Assembly: GCA_942159475.1 (NCBI GenBank)
Contig: OW804097.1
Span: 33,492,298 to 33,556,297 of the forward strand
Reading direction: 5' to 3'
DNA: 64,000 bases
Origin: Sthenelais limicola
Taxonomy: Eukaryota > Annelida > Polychaeta > Phyllodocida > Sigalionidae
A program made the position numbers and the translations under genes. Shown one piece after another: positions 47,701-55,515 of the stretch (its first letter is position 1; every line of letters starts with the position of its first letter). The notes beneath the pieces are model-generated. The model ran no database searches and had not been told where the DNA came from. It saw nothing but the letters and a program-made list of their open reading frames with translations.

Positions 47701-50700
47701 CAATAACACGGCCAAACGGGATGATGTGTTTCGGCAGAAACACCAAGAGACTTATTTACGTATGCAAGCGGCCATTATTTCGGCCACCAATGATCTCACT
47801 CTTCAGTTCATCAGGTTAAGGAACTTAGAATCGACTCCGTCGGGCCAATCTATTGTTCCAGCTAAGTGGTTTAAGACTCCCATTCTGAAGTTAAAAGAAG
47901 CCATTCAACTGGGAGCTTATCATAACCTTGAGGACCTTAATAAGAAACGGAGGTTAGAGTTAGAGAGATTCTTGCCAGAAGACTACAAAACCCTGGCTAG
48001 TGACTTCGCCCGGTTCCCCTCGACCCCCGAACTGCTCTTAGGCACGGACATAGAGGAGGCAATCAAACGAATTGACCTCACTAATAAACTGTCTACGAAA
48101 ATTACTTCTTCAGCGCAGGCCTCAAAAAACGGGGGGAGGGGTCGGGGAAGCCGACCCCAAGGACGAGGTGGGTACAGAGGCTCCAAGAGGGGCCAGTACA
48201 GAAAGAGGAACCGAGGGGGTTACAACAACAACAACAGCTATCAGCACCGCAACAACAACAGTTATAACCAGTCATCGAAAGGGCAGCAGAACAAGGACAG
48301 CAACAACAACAACAGCAACAAACAGAAGAACTAAAGGTAAGACCATTCGTTCCGGGTGGCATCAAATTCTGTTTAGACAGGTGGAAAGAACTCACCTCGG
48401 ATCCCTTTGTGCTTGATTGTGTCGCTGGAGTAAAGTTGGACTTTCTAAAAATTCCTGTTCAGTCTACTGTCCCAAAGCCGTACCGCTTTGCGAAAGACAT
48501 TGACAATTTGCTTAACTTGGAAGTACAAAAACTTAGGCAATCTGGAGTAGTCACCAGAATTGAATATCACGATAAGCTGTATGTTTCTAATATCTTCTCT
48601 CGACCGAAACCTAATGGCAAAATCCGCCTCATCATTGATTTAACCATTGTGAACACGTACCTAAAATATCAACATTTCAAAATGGACCATCTGGAAGTGG
48701 CCGTCAACATGGTGACACCTCATTCGTTTATGGCTTCTATTGATCTCAAAGACGCCTATTACTCTATCCCTCTCCATCAAAATTTTAGAAGATTCGTCTG
48801 CTTTCAATGGAGAGGCCATTTCTTCCAATTCAACTGCATACCCTTTGGCCTGAGTCCGGCCCCACGCATCTTCACCAAACTGCTGAAGCCAGTTTTTTGC
48901 TCCCTTCGATCTGAAGGCGGGCATGGGTTCTCCTTCATAGATGATTCTTTCATCTGGGCACCCACGGCAGAAGAATGCTCTAAATCAGCACGGTTTGTGG
49001 CAAACTTGCTATCATCTTTAGGGTTTACGTTGAATGTGGAAAAATCTTCACTCACTCCCAATCACGAAATGACTTTCTTAGGATATGTGATCAATACGAA
49101 CTCTATGTGTGTCTTCCCCCCACAAAGCAAGATTGATTCAACGCTGGACAGAATCAATGGGGTTCTATTTAACAATAACTGGTTCACCATCCGCTCCATT
49201 GCAGCTCTCGCGGGTACCTTAGTCGATCTGACCAAGGGAATTGATTACGGGCTGGCACACTACAAAACTTTAGAAAGGAACAAGTTTTGGGCCCTTCTCC
49301 GCAATTCAGGTGATTTTTCCAGTCACATGAGAGTTTCTAAACGTGCCAAGGAAGAGCTACTGTGGTGGAAACGTACGCTCCCATCCGGGCAGAAATGGAT
49401 AAGGCACATCACACCAGACATTGAAATCTTCACGGACGCATCCCTGTTGGGTTGGGGTGGTGTTTGCCCGAAAGGCAAAACGGGAGGTAGATGGCTTCGA
49501 TCTGAAGCATCACTCCACATCAATGCTCTGGAGATGATTGCCATTCACTTAACCTTGCTTTCATTCTACAGGGAATGTGTCAACACCTCTTTCATTATCA
49601 GGTGCGACAACACGACAGCTGTGGCTTACGTCAACAAGATGGGCGGCACACGATCTGCTACGTGTGACAGATTAGCCAAAGTCATCTGGAGTTGGGCGGA
49701 GGAAAGGAACAATTTCCTCACCGCGACTCACATCCCAGGAGTAGAGAATGTAGATGCTGACCATGAAAGCAGACATTTCACGGAAGACACAGAGTGGAAA
49801 TTACACCCTCGTCTCTTCAAACGAATTTGCAAAAAATTGGGTACCCCGGACATTGATTTATTTGCCTCTCGTCTAAACCATCAGGTGTCACCATATGTCA
49901 GCTGGCTTCCAGACCCTCATGCTTCATTTATAGACGCTTTCTCTATAAATTGGGGCAATTTCAATAATGTGTACATTTTTCCTCCCTTCAGATTGGTGGA
50001 CAGGTGCCTCAGAAAAATCAGGGAGGACGGGTGCAGGGCGATTGTCGTCGCCCCCAACTGGTCAGGGCAGCCCTGGATCAGTTTGCTGCTATCAGCAGCG
50101 AAGACGACCTTCTTTATAGACGAGACAAACACGCTGATCCCATTAGACCATCGCCAAGCAGAAACTCCGCTATCATCGTGCCGCTTGGTGGTGGCAAGCT
50201 TCTAGTGGATAAAATAAACTCCCTGAATCTCCCTAGAGACGTCGCCATTCATTACCTTAACTCATGGAGACCTAAGACACGCAATGCCTATCGAACATAC
50301 CATAGGAAATGGAAAGTTTTCTGTTATCTCAGGGAGAAACCTTTCTTAACGACAGATCTGATTCTAGGGCTACAATTTCTTTCTGAGTTATTTAAAAAAG
50401 GAGCTGCTTACAGCTCCATCAATGTAGCCAGGTCGGCTTTGTCGTCTATCATGGACAAGATAGAAAACACCTCCTTCGGGAGTCACCCAACAACTATCAG
50501 GGTGATGAAAGGGTTCTTTAATAAGAGACCCTCAAAATCAAGATACTGCCAAACCTGGGACCCGGACGAGGTTCTGGACTGGTTCAGAGAACAATTCCCT
50601 CACTCTTCTCTTACTTTAAGGATGCTTACGTTCAAACTGACCATTTTGCTTTCCCTCATTTCATGCCAACGTGTTCAAACTCTCACTCAACTGCAGGTGG

Positions 50701-52700
50701 AGGATGTCCACCCAGCCACTGGGGGCTTCAACATTGTGTTCTCCCAAGTCCTCAAACACTCCAGGGTGGGGAAAGCGTTAGGGATGCTTCAAATAGACTT
50801 TTTTGCTGAAGATAAGAGACTCTGTGTGGCTACGTGTCTAAAAGATTACCTTGATAGGACTGAACCACTCCGTAAATTGGACAACGAAGGTAGACCTCAT
50901 GGAGGCCTAATACTCAGCTACAGAGGACCTTACGCTCCAGTAGGAAGTCAAACGGTGGCGCGATATATCCGCACCGCTATGAGATTGAGCGGCATTGACA
51001 CCAATTCGTTCACCGCCCACAGCACCAGAGGTGCCTCTACAAGCAAACTCCTTACGTTGAACCTTCCTATCAAAGACATTTTACAACGGGCAGCATGGAC
51101 TTCTGAGTCCACCTTCCGTACCTTTTACAAGAAGCCAGTGATTCGAGACAGAGGAGCGAATCGACTGCTTCAGGCTTACGCCAAATCTCACTAAGTTACT
51201 CCTCCATCACTGTATATACGTTCTGAGAAGTTGAGGTTAGTTATCCTCTTGAACTTTACAAACTTTAATGTTGATCTGTGAAGCTTTAAAACACCCATCT
51301 GCTCTGCCCTCTATCGGAGAGGCAGACGAATAACAGTCTACGATTAGTTGAGATATTTACTCACCTATCGAGGACTAATCAAGACTGGATGAGGATGGCG
51401 AACATAGAGAGAGCAGATGCCCACCCTCTGCCACCCTGGGCTCTCACGTCGATCTGACGTATTCCTCTGTTCTCTCACATAGGGCTTATTAGTTAGAACG
51501 ATCTGTTCAGACTCCCTTCGGTCAGCCTCGCCATCCTCACCACAGATCACCATTATTCAAACAGCTTTAAACTCTGGTTCCTGCGCATGCACCTTCTACC
51601 CATCTGCTCTCTCTATGTTCGCCATCCTCATCCAGTCTTGATTAGTCCTCGATAGGTGAGTAAATATCTCAACTAATCGTAGATTATTCTCTGAATTCAA
51701 ATACTTTGGAAAAACTGGAAAATTGACAAATTTATACCTCCCGAAATACTCAGTAATGTAAATATAAAACACATTAAAAACGATTGTACGATCCCTTCAC
51801 TTTGTCTCAAACAAGTCATGAAAAATCATGAAAATTAGTCATTAAATACACCTGAATCATGCTGTAATATTAGCTTGCCCAGGCGGGCAAGCTGATGGCC
51901 AAAGCAACTTGCCCGCCACGATTTTTACTTGCCAAATGGCCCGGGCAAGCTGTTATTTCGAACACTGTCATCGGTAATGCATGATAAAAGTAAATCTTGG
52001 CTTCTGTTTTGAAATTAATTTATATCTAGAAGTAGGATTATGTAAACCGAAATTCGAATAATACTCTATGACTATCAATCTGCTATATCATATGCTCTTG
52101 AAATTCCTTAGGAAACAAGACGTCAGCAACAAGCTGAAGCGGCAGAGAAACGCATGAAACAAATCGAAGGCCGAGGTGTCAAAGATCCAGAAGCTCTCAA
52201 ACGCAAGCAGAAACGTCAAGAAGAAATGGAGAAAAGAGCTGACGCGGTAGACAAAGGGGATGGACTGAGGGTAAGTGTCCTCTTTACGTTTTCCATTAAT
52301 TTTTTTTGTCAAATAACCTTACTATTATAGTATCATATTTAATTTAAACAACTACATAAATGCTCTTTTTTGGTTATTTTGTGTATATGACTAATTAGTT
52401 GAAATATTGTAAAAAAACATTTATTAGAAGATAGAATACATAGATTAAAAGTAAGGTACGAGTGAAAAGAAAAAGGAGGTATTACATTTATATTATGTGG
52501 TCCTTTCGATACAAGATTTGGCAGTAGGCCTATAATTGATCTTTACTTGATAGCATTGTAAGAATAATAAAGCTATTTACCTTAATTCTCGTTTTTACTT
52601 AATCATTTGTTTTTGAAAGCTGGTTCTTATGATTATTCATTTATAGTTTTAGTCATGTTTTATATGTTTATTATCTTGTCTTCAGTGGCAGGTTGGTTGA
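44692..52700 (+). CDS. SVIP: Small VCP/p97-interacting protein (SVIP), complete, 3 coding exons
   Basis: SVIP is a small membrane-anchored adaptor. It binds the AAA ATPase VCP/p97 and is known as an inhibitor of ER-associated degradation. Exons 44692-44751, 52112-52270 and 52686-52700 join in phase 0 to give 77 residues, the same length as the human protein. The N-terminus MGGCLPC has Gly2 for myristoylation and Cys4/Cys7 for possible palmitoylation. Residues about 23-37 (RRQQQAEAAEKRMKQ) match the VCP-interacting motif RxxxxxAAxxR. A charged Lys/Arg/Glu helix follows, and the protein ends GLRWQVG, like the vertebrate GLRWTVS ending. Intron 1 (7.36 kb) holds a DIRS retrotransposon nested in a DNA transposon. 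Confidence 0.93.
44752..45590 (+). other. SVIP: Start of SVIP intron 1, before the nested transposons
   Basis: About 840 bp of AT-rich intron with no recognised element. Confidence 0.6.
46557..46627 (+). repeat. Left terminal inverted repeat of the DIRS element
   Basis: Begins AGACTGTTATTCG. Positions 46557-46602 are exactly complementary to 51294-51339. Positions 46591-46627 pair with the right terminal repeat. Confidence 0.9.
46901..48334 (+). CDS. DIRS ORF1: gag-like protein with SR-rich domain and RGG/Asn-rich tail
   Basis: Probable nucleocapsid-like protein of the retrotransposon, 477 residues. I start it at the first in-frame ATG, which sits in the strong context GCCATGG; the frame is open further 5'. 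Residues about 85-150 are a dense Arg/Ser tract (RSRSRRRSPSRSTHRSSHRS and onward) like those of splicing factors. Residues about 150-400 are a less biased region with charged helices. Residues about 405-477 are RGG-like (GGRGRGSRPQGRGGYRG) and then Asn/Gln-rich. I see no CCHC zinc knuckle, so the basic RS and RGG parts may bind RNA instead. Assignment as gag rests on position upstream of RT. Confidence 0.8.
   Translation: MANSDNSSKGGEDKGRSSPASGTSKSDDLSGRVSPHPPQGGDDTRGKSHTTYKLHMWDREERESLMDAIRMEVRDEMAKCRDRSRSSSIASGTSSRHSRPHRSRSRRRSPSRSTHRSSHRSRRSRSSSHGSHRSSRRKRRASRSPSRSIAGLPKIPKGMKRYFGAPVVTDDEDDLSLPPDFEPEDMDIPEVSQGDRDNPFNEYVAQISNDSTKGPEVNKKLAQFVIASYDKPLVSLEVTELKEKHLIPANVSNMKVPNVDETIWKNVNNTAKRDDVFRQKHQETYLRMQAAIISATNDLTLQFIRLRNLESTPSGQSIVPAKWFKTPILKLKEAIQLGAYHNLEDLNKKRRLELERFLPEDYKTLASDFARFPSTPELLLGTDIEEAIKRIDLTNKLSTKITSSAQASKNGGRGRGSRPQGRGGYRGSKRGQYRKRNRGGYNNNNSYQHRNNNSYNQSSKGQQNKDSNNNNSNKQKN
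48268..50205 (+). CDS. DIRS ORF2: reverse transcriptase, RNase H and C-terminal DIRS domain
   Basis: Copies the element RNA into DNA and degrades the template. The frame opens after a stop at 48265-48267 and overlaps ORF1 by 67 nt in the -1 frame. The first ATG lies inside the RT domain, so N-terminal residues must come from recoding, a non-ATG start or fusion to ORF1. RT motifs: LIIDLTIVN, SIDLKDAYYSIPL (A), GLSPAPRIFTK (B), FSFIDDSF (C, the catalytic DD pair preceded by Phe-Ile) and FLGYVI (E). RNase H: FTDASLLGWGG, an EM acidic position, RCDNTTAVAYVN and HIPGVENVDAD. The tail (PDIDLFASRLNHQVSPYVSW, PNWSGQPW) is the segment that follows RNase H in DIRS-like elements and is often called methyltransferase-like. 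The frame is intact. Confidence 0.92.
   Translation, partial: PVIERAAEQGQQQQQQQQTEELKVRPFVPGGIKFCLDRWKELTSDPFVLDCVAGVKLDFLKIPVQSTVPKPYRFAKDIDNLLNLEVQKLRQSGVVTRIEYHDKLYVSNIFSRPKPNGKIRLIIDLTIVNTYLKYQHFKMDHLEVAVNMVTPHSFMASIDLKDAYYSIPLHQNFRRFVCFQWRGHFFQFNCIPFGLSPAPRIFTKLLKPVFCSLRSEGGHGFSFIDDSFIWAPTAEECSKSARFVANLLSSLGFTLNVEKSSLTPNHEMTFLGYVINTNSMCVFPPQSKIDSTLDRINGVLFNNNWFTIRSIAALAGTLVDLTKGIDYGLAHYKTLERNKFWALLRNSGDFSSHMRVSKRAKEELLWWKRTLPSGQKWIRHITPDIEIFTDASLLGWGGVCPKGKTGGRWLRSEASLHINALEMIAIHLTLLSFYRECVNTSFIIRCDNTTAVAYVNKMGGTRSATCDRLAKVIWSWAEERNNFLTATHIPGVENVDADHESRHFTEDTEWKLHPRLFKRICKKLGTPDIDLFASRLNHQVSPYVSWLPDPHASFIDAFSINWGNFNNVYIFPPFRLVDRCLRKIREDGCRAIVVAPNWSGQPWISLLLSAAKTTFFIDETNTLIPLDHRQAETPLSSCRLVVASF
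49968..51194 (+). CDS. DIRS ORF3: tyrosine recombinase
   Basis: Integrates the circular DNA copy by site-specific recombination, taking the place of an integrase. The frame opens at 49968, overlaps ORF2 by 238 nt in the -1 frame, and has no ATG for its first roughly 160 codons. An N-terminal core-binding region (YLNSWRPKTRNAYRTYHRKW, ARSALSSIMDK) is followed by the catalytic domain. That has a first Arg in SCQRVQTLTQL, a Lys in QVLKHSR, the His-x-x-Arg box in AHSTRGAST, and the nucleophile Tyr in STFRTFYKKP. All expected catalytic positions are present and the frame is intact. It ends 100 nt before the internal complementary region. Confidence 0.93.
   Translation, partial: CVHFSSLQIGGQVPQKNQGGRVQGDCRRPQLVRAALDQFAAISSEDDLLYRRDKHADPIRPSPSRNSAIIVPLGGGKLLVDKINSLNLPRDVAIHYLNSWRPKTRNAYRTYHRKWKVFCYLREKPFLTTDLILGLQFLSELFKKGAAYSSINVARSALSSIMDKIENTSFGSHPTTIRVMKGFFNKRPSKSRYCQTWDPDEVLDWFREQFPHSSLTLRMLTFKLTILLSLISCQRVQTLTQLQVEDVHPATGGFNIVFSQVLKHSRVGKALGMLQIDFFAEDKRLCVATCLKDYLDRTEPLRKLDNEGRPHGGLILSYRGPYAPVGSQTVARYIRTAMRLSGIDTNSFTAHSTRGASTSKLLTLNLPIKDILQRAAWTSESTFRTFYKKPVIRDRGANRLLQAYAKSH
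51294..51419 (+). repeat. Internal complementary region of the DIRS element
   Basis: 126 bp. Its first 46 bp complement the extreme left end and its last 83 bp complement the extreme right end, overlapping at the trinucleotide TCT/AGA. In DIRS replication this region is thought to template the joining of the two ends. Confidence 0.92.
51574..51683 (+). repeat. Right terminal inverted repeat of the DIRS element
   Basis: Positions 51574-51610 are the inverted counterpart of the left repeat core. Positions 51601-51683 are the perfect complement of 51337-51419. The element ends in GTAGA at 51683. Confidence 0.9.
52112..52270 (+). CDS. SVIP: SVIP exon 2: VCP-interacting motif and charged helix
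   Basis: The acceptor is ATTCCTTAG and the donor AGG/GTAAGTG; 159 nt in phase 0 encode 53 residues. Codon 3 onward is the AA-containing VIM helix. KRKQKRQEEMEKRADAV continues as a charged helix. Confidence 0.93.
52686..52700 (+). CDS. SVIP: SVIP exon 3: last four codons and stop
   Basis: After the acceptor TCTTCAG come codons WQVG and TGA, completing the family-typical GLRW ending begun in exon 2. Exon 3 continues as the 3'UTR. Confidence 0.88.
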   Translation, partial: WQVG

Positions 52701-53981
52701 GATACCGCTGAGATCGAATAGAACACCTTGCCTATCTCACTCTTAATCAAGACATGCGGACGTTCTCCTTAGAAGATAATGCAGAAAAGTTGAGCTAGGA
52801 AAGTCGCTTTAGACAGAAGAAATTAAGAGGCACCTCTCCCAGGAGAAGGAAAGTAAACTGTCGTCTTTGGGGAATAGAATGAAGCTTATATTGTGACCCG
52901 TCTGTGCCTTCGACATTGACATTATTGATTTATGCCATTGGATGTATTTTGTAATAACGCTTAAAACATCAATTCCGAGCATAGAATGCTATTTGAAGTT
53001 TGGTGTTATGAACGTTCATTCCGCTTTTGTATAGTACTGTATAGCACTGTGAAATGTTCTAGATGTATGTGGATATTTCCCACGTTATTTTCCTCTGTCT
53101 TTATCTCCTGTAATAATCATTGTTAAAGTTTTTCTTGAAGAAGCTGTTATCAAGCGGTGTTTCCCGTTCATGTTGTTATATTTTTTCAAGAGAGCTGTTA
53201 GATATACCCTCCCTATATCTTGCATTTATATTTATTACACCGTGATTGGTTTAACAGGTGAGGGTATAGAAACGATGTTATGGCATATTTTCAGTGTTTT
53301 CACCCCAAATATATTCCCATCCAGTGGAATGATATTATTTGATGAAAAGAGATTATCATAACTTGAACCTGTTTCGTACCATACCATCCTCATTGATCAC
53401 AATACAAAATATGGTTGTCAGCCTTTGAGAATGGACGTTTAAAGACTATCTGGGGTATTTAGAAAGCTTTTGCCAGAAAAGTTTAGACAATAAGGAGAGC
53501 ATACTTCACTATCGGGTAGCACCCAGATGTCTTTCATGTAGATAGATGTACATCACTGGGGAATATTATCTTCATAGTTACATATACAAGCTACCACTTC
53601 GTGTCTTTTCTAATCCAGAGTTCCCTTGTTGCATTTCGATCATAACAACCCAGAATCGAAGATGCAGCATCCCAAATTTTCAATGGTTTATATAATATTT
53701 GCCTCTTGTAAAATGTATCTTAGAAAGGCCAAGGTTAACCTATACTACTGGTGTGGGAAATTGTCATGAGCCATGTCTTGCTAATATTTTCATACTAATC
53801 TTTGGTATCATTACATCTACTTTTTTACTTCTCTTCGTGTATATTTCCGCCTCTATTTTTTAATTGCGATTGTATAGATTATATCCGCCCGTTAACATGG
53901 AGATTCGGAGTTTTCCTCGGATTATCAAATATCAAACTTAGTCTCCTTTTCAATATTTTTTAACATTGGAATTGTCAGATA

Positions 53982-53987
53982 AATAAA
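53982..53987 (+). terminator. Candidate SVIP polyadenylation signal 1
   Basis: AATAAA in plus orientation about 1.28 kb after the SVIP stop; a second hexamer lies at 54153. Confidence 0.35.
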
Positions 53988-54152
53988 TGGGTTATTGATG
54001 CAACTACGTGCTTTAGCAAGAGATAAGAGCATTAAATCTCCAACTTCCAATTGGTGCCTGTGCACAGTTAAGTAACGATGTGCCCACCCGAAAACTTAAT
54101 AGTTGTCTCTAACAGCTGTCTTTTAGAATGAATTTGAGTGTAAAAACGAGCA

Positions 54153-54158
54153 AATAAA
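54153..54158 (+). terminator. Candidate SVIP polyadenylation signal 2
   Basis: AATAAA in plus orientation, about 190 bp before the facing minus-strand hexamer at 54355. This fits a tail-to-tail gene boundary here. Confidence 0.35.
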
Positions 54159-54349
54159 TACCTGTTCGCACAATGAATTTCGTGACGACTTGGTTATATA
54201 ATTATGTTCTAATGAAGAATGGCAAGTTCTATCCATTAGAGTGACTAGCCTCATGTTCCGGCAAGATTTTCACAGCTCAATATTCCTACAACTGACACCT
54301 ATACCCAAACAATCAGTGAAAAAGTCATTTCCACATGGACTTTGATTTT

Positions 54350-54355
54350 TTTATT
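54350..54355 (-). terminator. Candidate TALDO1 polyadenylation signal
   Basis: AATAAA on the minus strand about 1.0 kb after the TALDO1 stop, and the only such hexamer I found in between. If it is used, the 3'UTR contains the 235-bp element at 55078-55303. Confidence 0.4.
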
Positions 54356-55077
54356 GGTCTATATGACAAAATACATTTGGATCTACGCACACGAGAAGTG
54401 TACCTTAAGTTTCTTCTAGCGGAATGTATAGTAATAAGGACATAGGGCAGTGAATAACCAGCTAGATATAATATCACAAAAGAACAGTTCCCAAATTCAT
54501 TGTAAGTATTGACAACACGAGTAAAGAAGAGTATTGTTTTGATTTTGACAAGTTGGTCCCATAACAGTAGGGGGAAACAATTGACGTCCTCGATGAACTA
54601 CATAGTGAGACAATTAAGTCGGCTGCCCAATATACATGATTCTCCACGAAGAAACTTGTACCTATCACACCCACGTCATTAACAACATCACGTCTTCACC
54701 GCTATCGACGGTAAATGCAGAGGAAACTTATTTTTTCCATTAACAATAATTGTGTGGAGTAGATGCCACGTATTGAAACGGTGCTGCAATTTGACATTAC
54801 AAAGTGAAACTGAAAGATTCTACCGACTTCTTTCCCTTGTAGACACGAGTCACCTTATAGATGGAAATTGTATATAAAAAAAAGCAGGCTTAATCATAGC
54901 ATTTCATAATTTCAAATATACTTCATAAATGAAAGCAGTATTTTAAGCAGAGTATATTCAAATGAGCGAGTACAGGTCTATTACACTTAGTGGAATACTA
55001 CATGTGTGGACGCTTATCCTCAGAATACTGGTAACATACCAACACTTCTAGTGCTTAAGGCTATGAGTTCCGTATTA

Positions 55078-55303
55078 GGGTCAGATTTTCAGAAAATGTA
55101 CAATTGGCAGCCCTACATATTTAGTAATTTCTGCTAAAAAAGTGATAAATTTTGGGTATATCTGAGTATACTTGGTATCGCATTGATTTAAAGTATCAGT
55201 TCTGTTAATGCAAACTGCATTTTTAAGCTCATTTTTGTCTTAAATGTGGGTTATTTGAGAGGATTGGTGAAGGCGAATTGTACATTTTCTGAAAATCTGA
55301 CCC
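55078..55303 (+). mobile_element. MITE-1 copy 16, subfamily B, just downstream of the TALDO1 stop
   Basis: Complete; it lies 48 bp past the TALDO1 stop codon and so probably within the 3'UTR. Flanks ATTA/ATGT. Confidence 0.86.
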
Positions 55304-55351
55304 ATGTAGTCTTTTGTAGATTAGGATTAACTGTATGTAGTGTGGCCACGT

Positions 55352-55515
55352 TTAGGCCTTGAGGCGTTCCTTGATGATGTTCTCCAGCTTGATAGCGTCA
55401 GCGGCAAACTTCCTCACTCCTTCAGCCAGTTTCTCTGTAGCCATCGGGTCCTCGTTCAGATCCCAGCGGAATTTCTTCTCATCGTAGGATACTTTCTCCA
55501 GGTCATTTTTCTTGG
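55352..55515 (-). CDS. TALDO1: TALDO1 last exon and stop
   Basis: The acceptor is AACACCAG; 164 nt end in TAA at 55354-55352. It encodes [20 protein letters not shown] and [19 protein letters not shown], the C-terminal helix of animal transaldolases. Confidence 0.96.

Larger units (their letters stand above)
46557..51683 (+). mobile_element. Intact DIRS-type tyrosine-recombinase retrotransposon
   Basis: A 5127-bp element with three open frames (gag-like, RT/RNase H, tyrosine recombinase) and full DIRS terminal architecture. Terminal inverted repeats share a 37-bp core (46591-46627 against 51574-51610, one clear mismatch). An internal complementary region at 51294-51419 matches the first 46 bp of the left end and the last 83 bp of the right end in reverse complement, without a mismatch. 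The two halves overlap on the trinucleotide AGA, as expected for the circular-junction model of DIRS integration. There is no target duplication, also as expected. It lies in sense orientation in SVIP intron 1, inside the older DNA transposon. Intact frames and perfect repeats suggest a recent insertion. Confidence 0.93.
45596..51967. mobile_element. hAT-like non-autonomous DNA transposon, split by the DIRS insertion
   Basis: The left end CAGTGGTCGAAATAA and the right end TTATTTCGAACACTG are inverted repeats (one mismatch in 15). They are flanked by a direct TCATC at 45591-45595 and 51968-51972. Both ends carry clustered GCTTGCCC/GGGCAAGC words within about 100 bp, as subterminal transposase sites often do. 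Without the inserted DIRS element it would be about 1.25 kb. No transposase frame is visible. The CAG termini and 5-bp duplication fit a hAT-type group with 5-bp target duplications, but the superfamily is an inference. Confidence 0.7.
52701..54160 (+). other. SVIP: Probable SVIP 3'UTR
   Basis: About 1.4 kb of non-coding, AT-rich sequence follows the SVIP stop and precedes two AATAAA hexamers. No open frame in it looks coding. The exact end is unknown. Confidence 0.4.

Noticed and set aside
46748..48416. Several 65-165-codon frames on both strands over the DIRS gag region
   Set aside because: They are shadows of the compositionally biased SR/RGG/Asn-rich ORF1; none has its own motif.
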